Positions 62,597-64,000 of a DNA stretch of 64,000 nucleotides are shown in pieces. The DNA lies in NCBI GenBank assembly GCA_018604165.1, contig CP075895.1:1759501-1823500 (forward strand), in the 5' to 3' direction. Both the position numbers and the translations under genes were made by a program. Positions within the stretch are counted from its first letter, which is position 1; each line of letters begins with the position of its first letter. The notes beneath the pieces were generated by a model. The model was not told the DNA's origin and searched no databases. It saw only the letters and a program-made list of their open reading frames with translations. The DNA comes from Chitinophagaceae bacterium LGM1. Its GTDB lineage: Bacteria; Bacteroidota; Bacteroidia; Chitinophagales; Chitinophagaceae.

Positions 62597-64000
62597 CTAT
62601 CTTTTGCGTTTCGTTTTGGTTTTTGTGTTTTGTGGCTTGTACTTGGCAGGATGCATGGAGCGTGTACGTTGTGGCCTGCTACCTTGTGGTGCAGCAGCCA
62701 GTGCATAGTCTATCTGCCGTTTTTCGAGGTTGGCACTTACTACACGTACTTTCACGTTATCGCCCATGGCAAATCGTAGCCCTGTATGGTGCCCTACCAA
62801 TGCATACTCGCCTTCCTGCCATTCAAAGTCATCTATATCTCGCAGGTCTGTCAAAGATACCATGCCCTCACATTTATGTGCTACTGTCTCTGCCCAAAAC
62901 CCAAACGAAGATACACCGCTTATCACTGCTTCAAACTCTTCGCCCACATAATCCTGCATATACTCTACCTGCTTGTATTTATTAGCAGCACGCTCCGACT
63001 CCATCGCACGGCGCTCCTGGTCGCTGCAATGGCGGCATTGTGCTTCCATGTGTTTTACCGGCTTAATGTTTTTATCAAGACATTCCTGCAATACACGGTG
63101 TACCATCACATCGGGGTAGCGACGTATGGGCGATGTGAAATGGCAATAGTCCTGAAAGCCTAAACCATAGTGACCAATATTATCGGTAGTATATACTGCT
63201 TTTGACATGGTGCGGATGCCGAGGCTTTCCAGTACGTGCTGTTCGGGCTTACCCTGCACGAGGCGCAGCATTTCGTTGAACGAAGCTGCAATACCTTCGG
63301 GTGTGTCTATATGAAACTTGTACCCGAATTTGGCAGCAAATGCAGTGAATAAACTCAGTTTACTTTCATCGGGGGCATCGTGTACCCTGTATGGAAAAGG
63401 TACGGGCTTCTCTTTTACCATAATACCCGATACATACTCTGCCACCGTACGGTTTGCCAGCAGCATACATTCTTCTATCAGTTGATGTGCTTCTTTACTT
63501 TCTTTTACAGTGATTCCTATCGGTTTTCCTTTTTCATCCAACTTAAACCTCACCTCTTGCGACGAGAAATTGATTGCTCCTTTCTTAAACCTTGCTTTGC
63601 GCAGGTTTTGTGCCATTTCATTCAGTAGCAATATTACATCTTTATGGTCGCCTTCAGCACCCTCTATTATTTCTTGTGCTTCCTCATAAGTATATCTGCG
63701 TACGGAGCGTATAATGGTGCGCCCGAGCCAGTAATCTTTTACCTTGCCTTGCTTGTTGACTTCAAAAATGGCAGAGAACGTGTACTTGTCTTCATTGGGG
63801 CGAAGCGAGCACAACTCGTTTGACAACCTTTCTGGCAACATGGGCAATACCCTATCGGGTAGGTACACACTGGTAGCACGCAGGTAGGCTTCTTTGTCGA
63901 GCGCGCTACCCTGCTCTATGTAATGGCTTACATCTGCAATATGCACCCCCAATTCAAAATTGCCCCCCTTTAGTAGTTTGTACGATATGGCATCGTCAAA
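62597..64000 (-). CDS. rnr: Ribonuclease R, 3' part (5' end outside window)
   Basis: The reading frame is open to base 64000, so at least 467 codons belong to a longer gene. The visible part begins in the RNB catalytic domain (FDDAISYKLL, then GVHIADVSHYIEQGS), with YLPDRVLPMLPERLSNELCS, IDTPEGIAAS, YCHFTSPIRRYPDVMVHR. It ends with an S1 RNA-binding domain (GEEFEAVISGVSSFGFWAE) and a Lys/Arg-rich tail. A processive 3'-5' exoribonuclease that degrades structured RNA. In operon with the downstream polyprenyl synthase. Confidence 0.95.
   Translation of the reverse strand, partial: FDDAISYKLLKGGNFELGVHIADVSHYIEQGSALDKEAYLRATSVYLPDRVLPMLPERLSNELCSLRPNEDKYTFSAIFEVNKQGKVKDYWLGRTIIRSVRRYTYEEAQEIIEGAEGDHKDVILLLNEMAQNLRKARFKKGAINFSSQEVRFKLDEKGKPIGITVKESKEAHQLIEECMLLANRTVAEYVSGIMVKEKPVPFPYRVHDAPDESKLSLFTAFAAKFGYKFHIDTPEGIAASFNEMLRLVQGKPEQHVLESLGIRTMSKAVYTTDNIGHYGLGFQDYCHFTSPIRRYPDVMVHRVLQECLDKNIKPVKHMEAQCRHCSDQERRAMESERAANKYKQVEYMQDYVGEEFEAVISGVSSFGFWAETVAHKCEGMVSLTDLRDIDDFEWQEGEYALVGHHTGLRFAMGDNVKVRVVSANLEKRQIDYALAAAPQGSRPQRTRSMHPAKYKPQNTKTKTKRKR

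Overview
The window comes from a member of the Bacteroidota, most likely the Chitinophagales/Chitinophagaceae. This is inferred from several features: type IX secretion C-terminal sorting domains of both type A and type B, a short primary sigma factor beginning MRQLKIT, promoters of the TTTG / TAnnTTTG type, bacillithiol synthase BshA, many small lipoproteins with periplasmic FKBP folds, and a Bacteroidota-type arginine decarboxylase. Base composition is moderately AT-rich. No rRNA, tRNA, CRISPR array, integrase or transposase was recognised.

1-24.6 kb is dense housekeeping sequence. It starts with a truncated S41-like lipoprotein whose expected catalytic Ser is Gly, then an outer-membrane-type protein, ilvE, an unknown gene coupled to recQ, a T9SS type A cargo protein, an ABC-F ATPase with a degenerate second ATPase site, a YdcF-like lipoprotein and mutS. 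A five-gene minus-strand run follows: nrnA, three tandem FKBP paralogues and an M1 peptidase. Then come ndk, several small enzymes, a cytosolic FKBP, bshA, a cytochrome c lipoprotein, and an M28 peptidase overlapping an OppC-like permease.

24.6-34.4 kb holds most of the accessory signal. There is a 457-bp intergenic element with terminal inverted repeats (24633-25089) and a related copy at 34275-34425. A small secreted-protein gene lies between a DinB gene and a duplicated piece of that gene's 3' end. An AT-rich orphan membrane-protein gene (31037-31669) is framed on both sides by arrays of modular palindromes. Each module is built from its own 6-7 base word, usually three copies, then an AT-rich centre, then two reverse-complement copies. 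The module order on the left arm is mirrored on the right. This is the best candidate here for something undescribed.

34.4-50.6 kb contains an LTA4H-like M1 peptidase, a two-gene ABC exporter, a Rossmann-fold reductase, and three very large T9SS type B surface proteins (two of them tandem paralogues) with a secreted bleomycin-hydrolase-like C1 peptidase between them.

50.6-64 kb contains a tight envelope operon (LptF/G-like permease, PAP2 phosphatase, ArnT-like glycosyltransferase), rpoD with a textbook Bacteroidota promoter, a DUF1684 protein, polyamine genes (membrane-fused spermidine synthase and arginine decarboxylase), an EamA transporter, a polyprenyl synthase, and the 3' part of rnr running off the end. 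Strong hairpin terminators separate many of these units.
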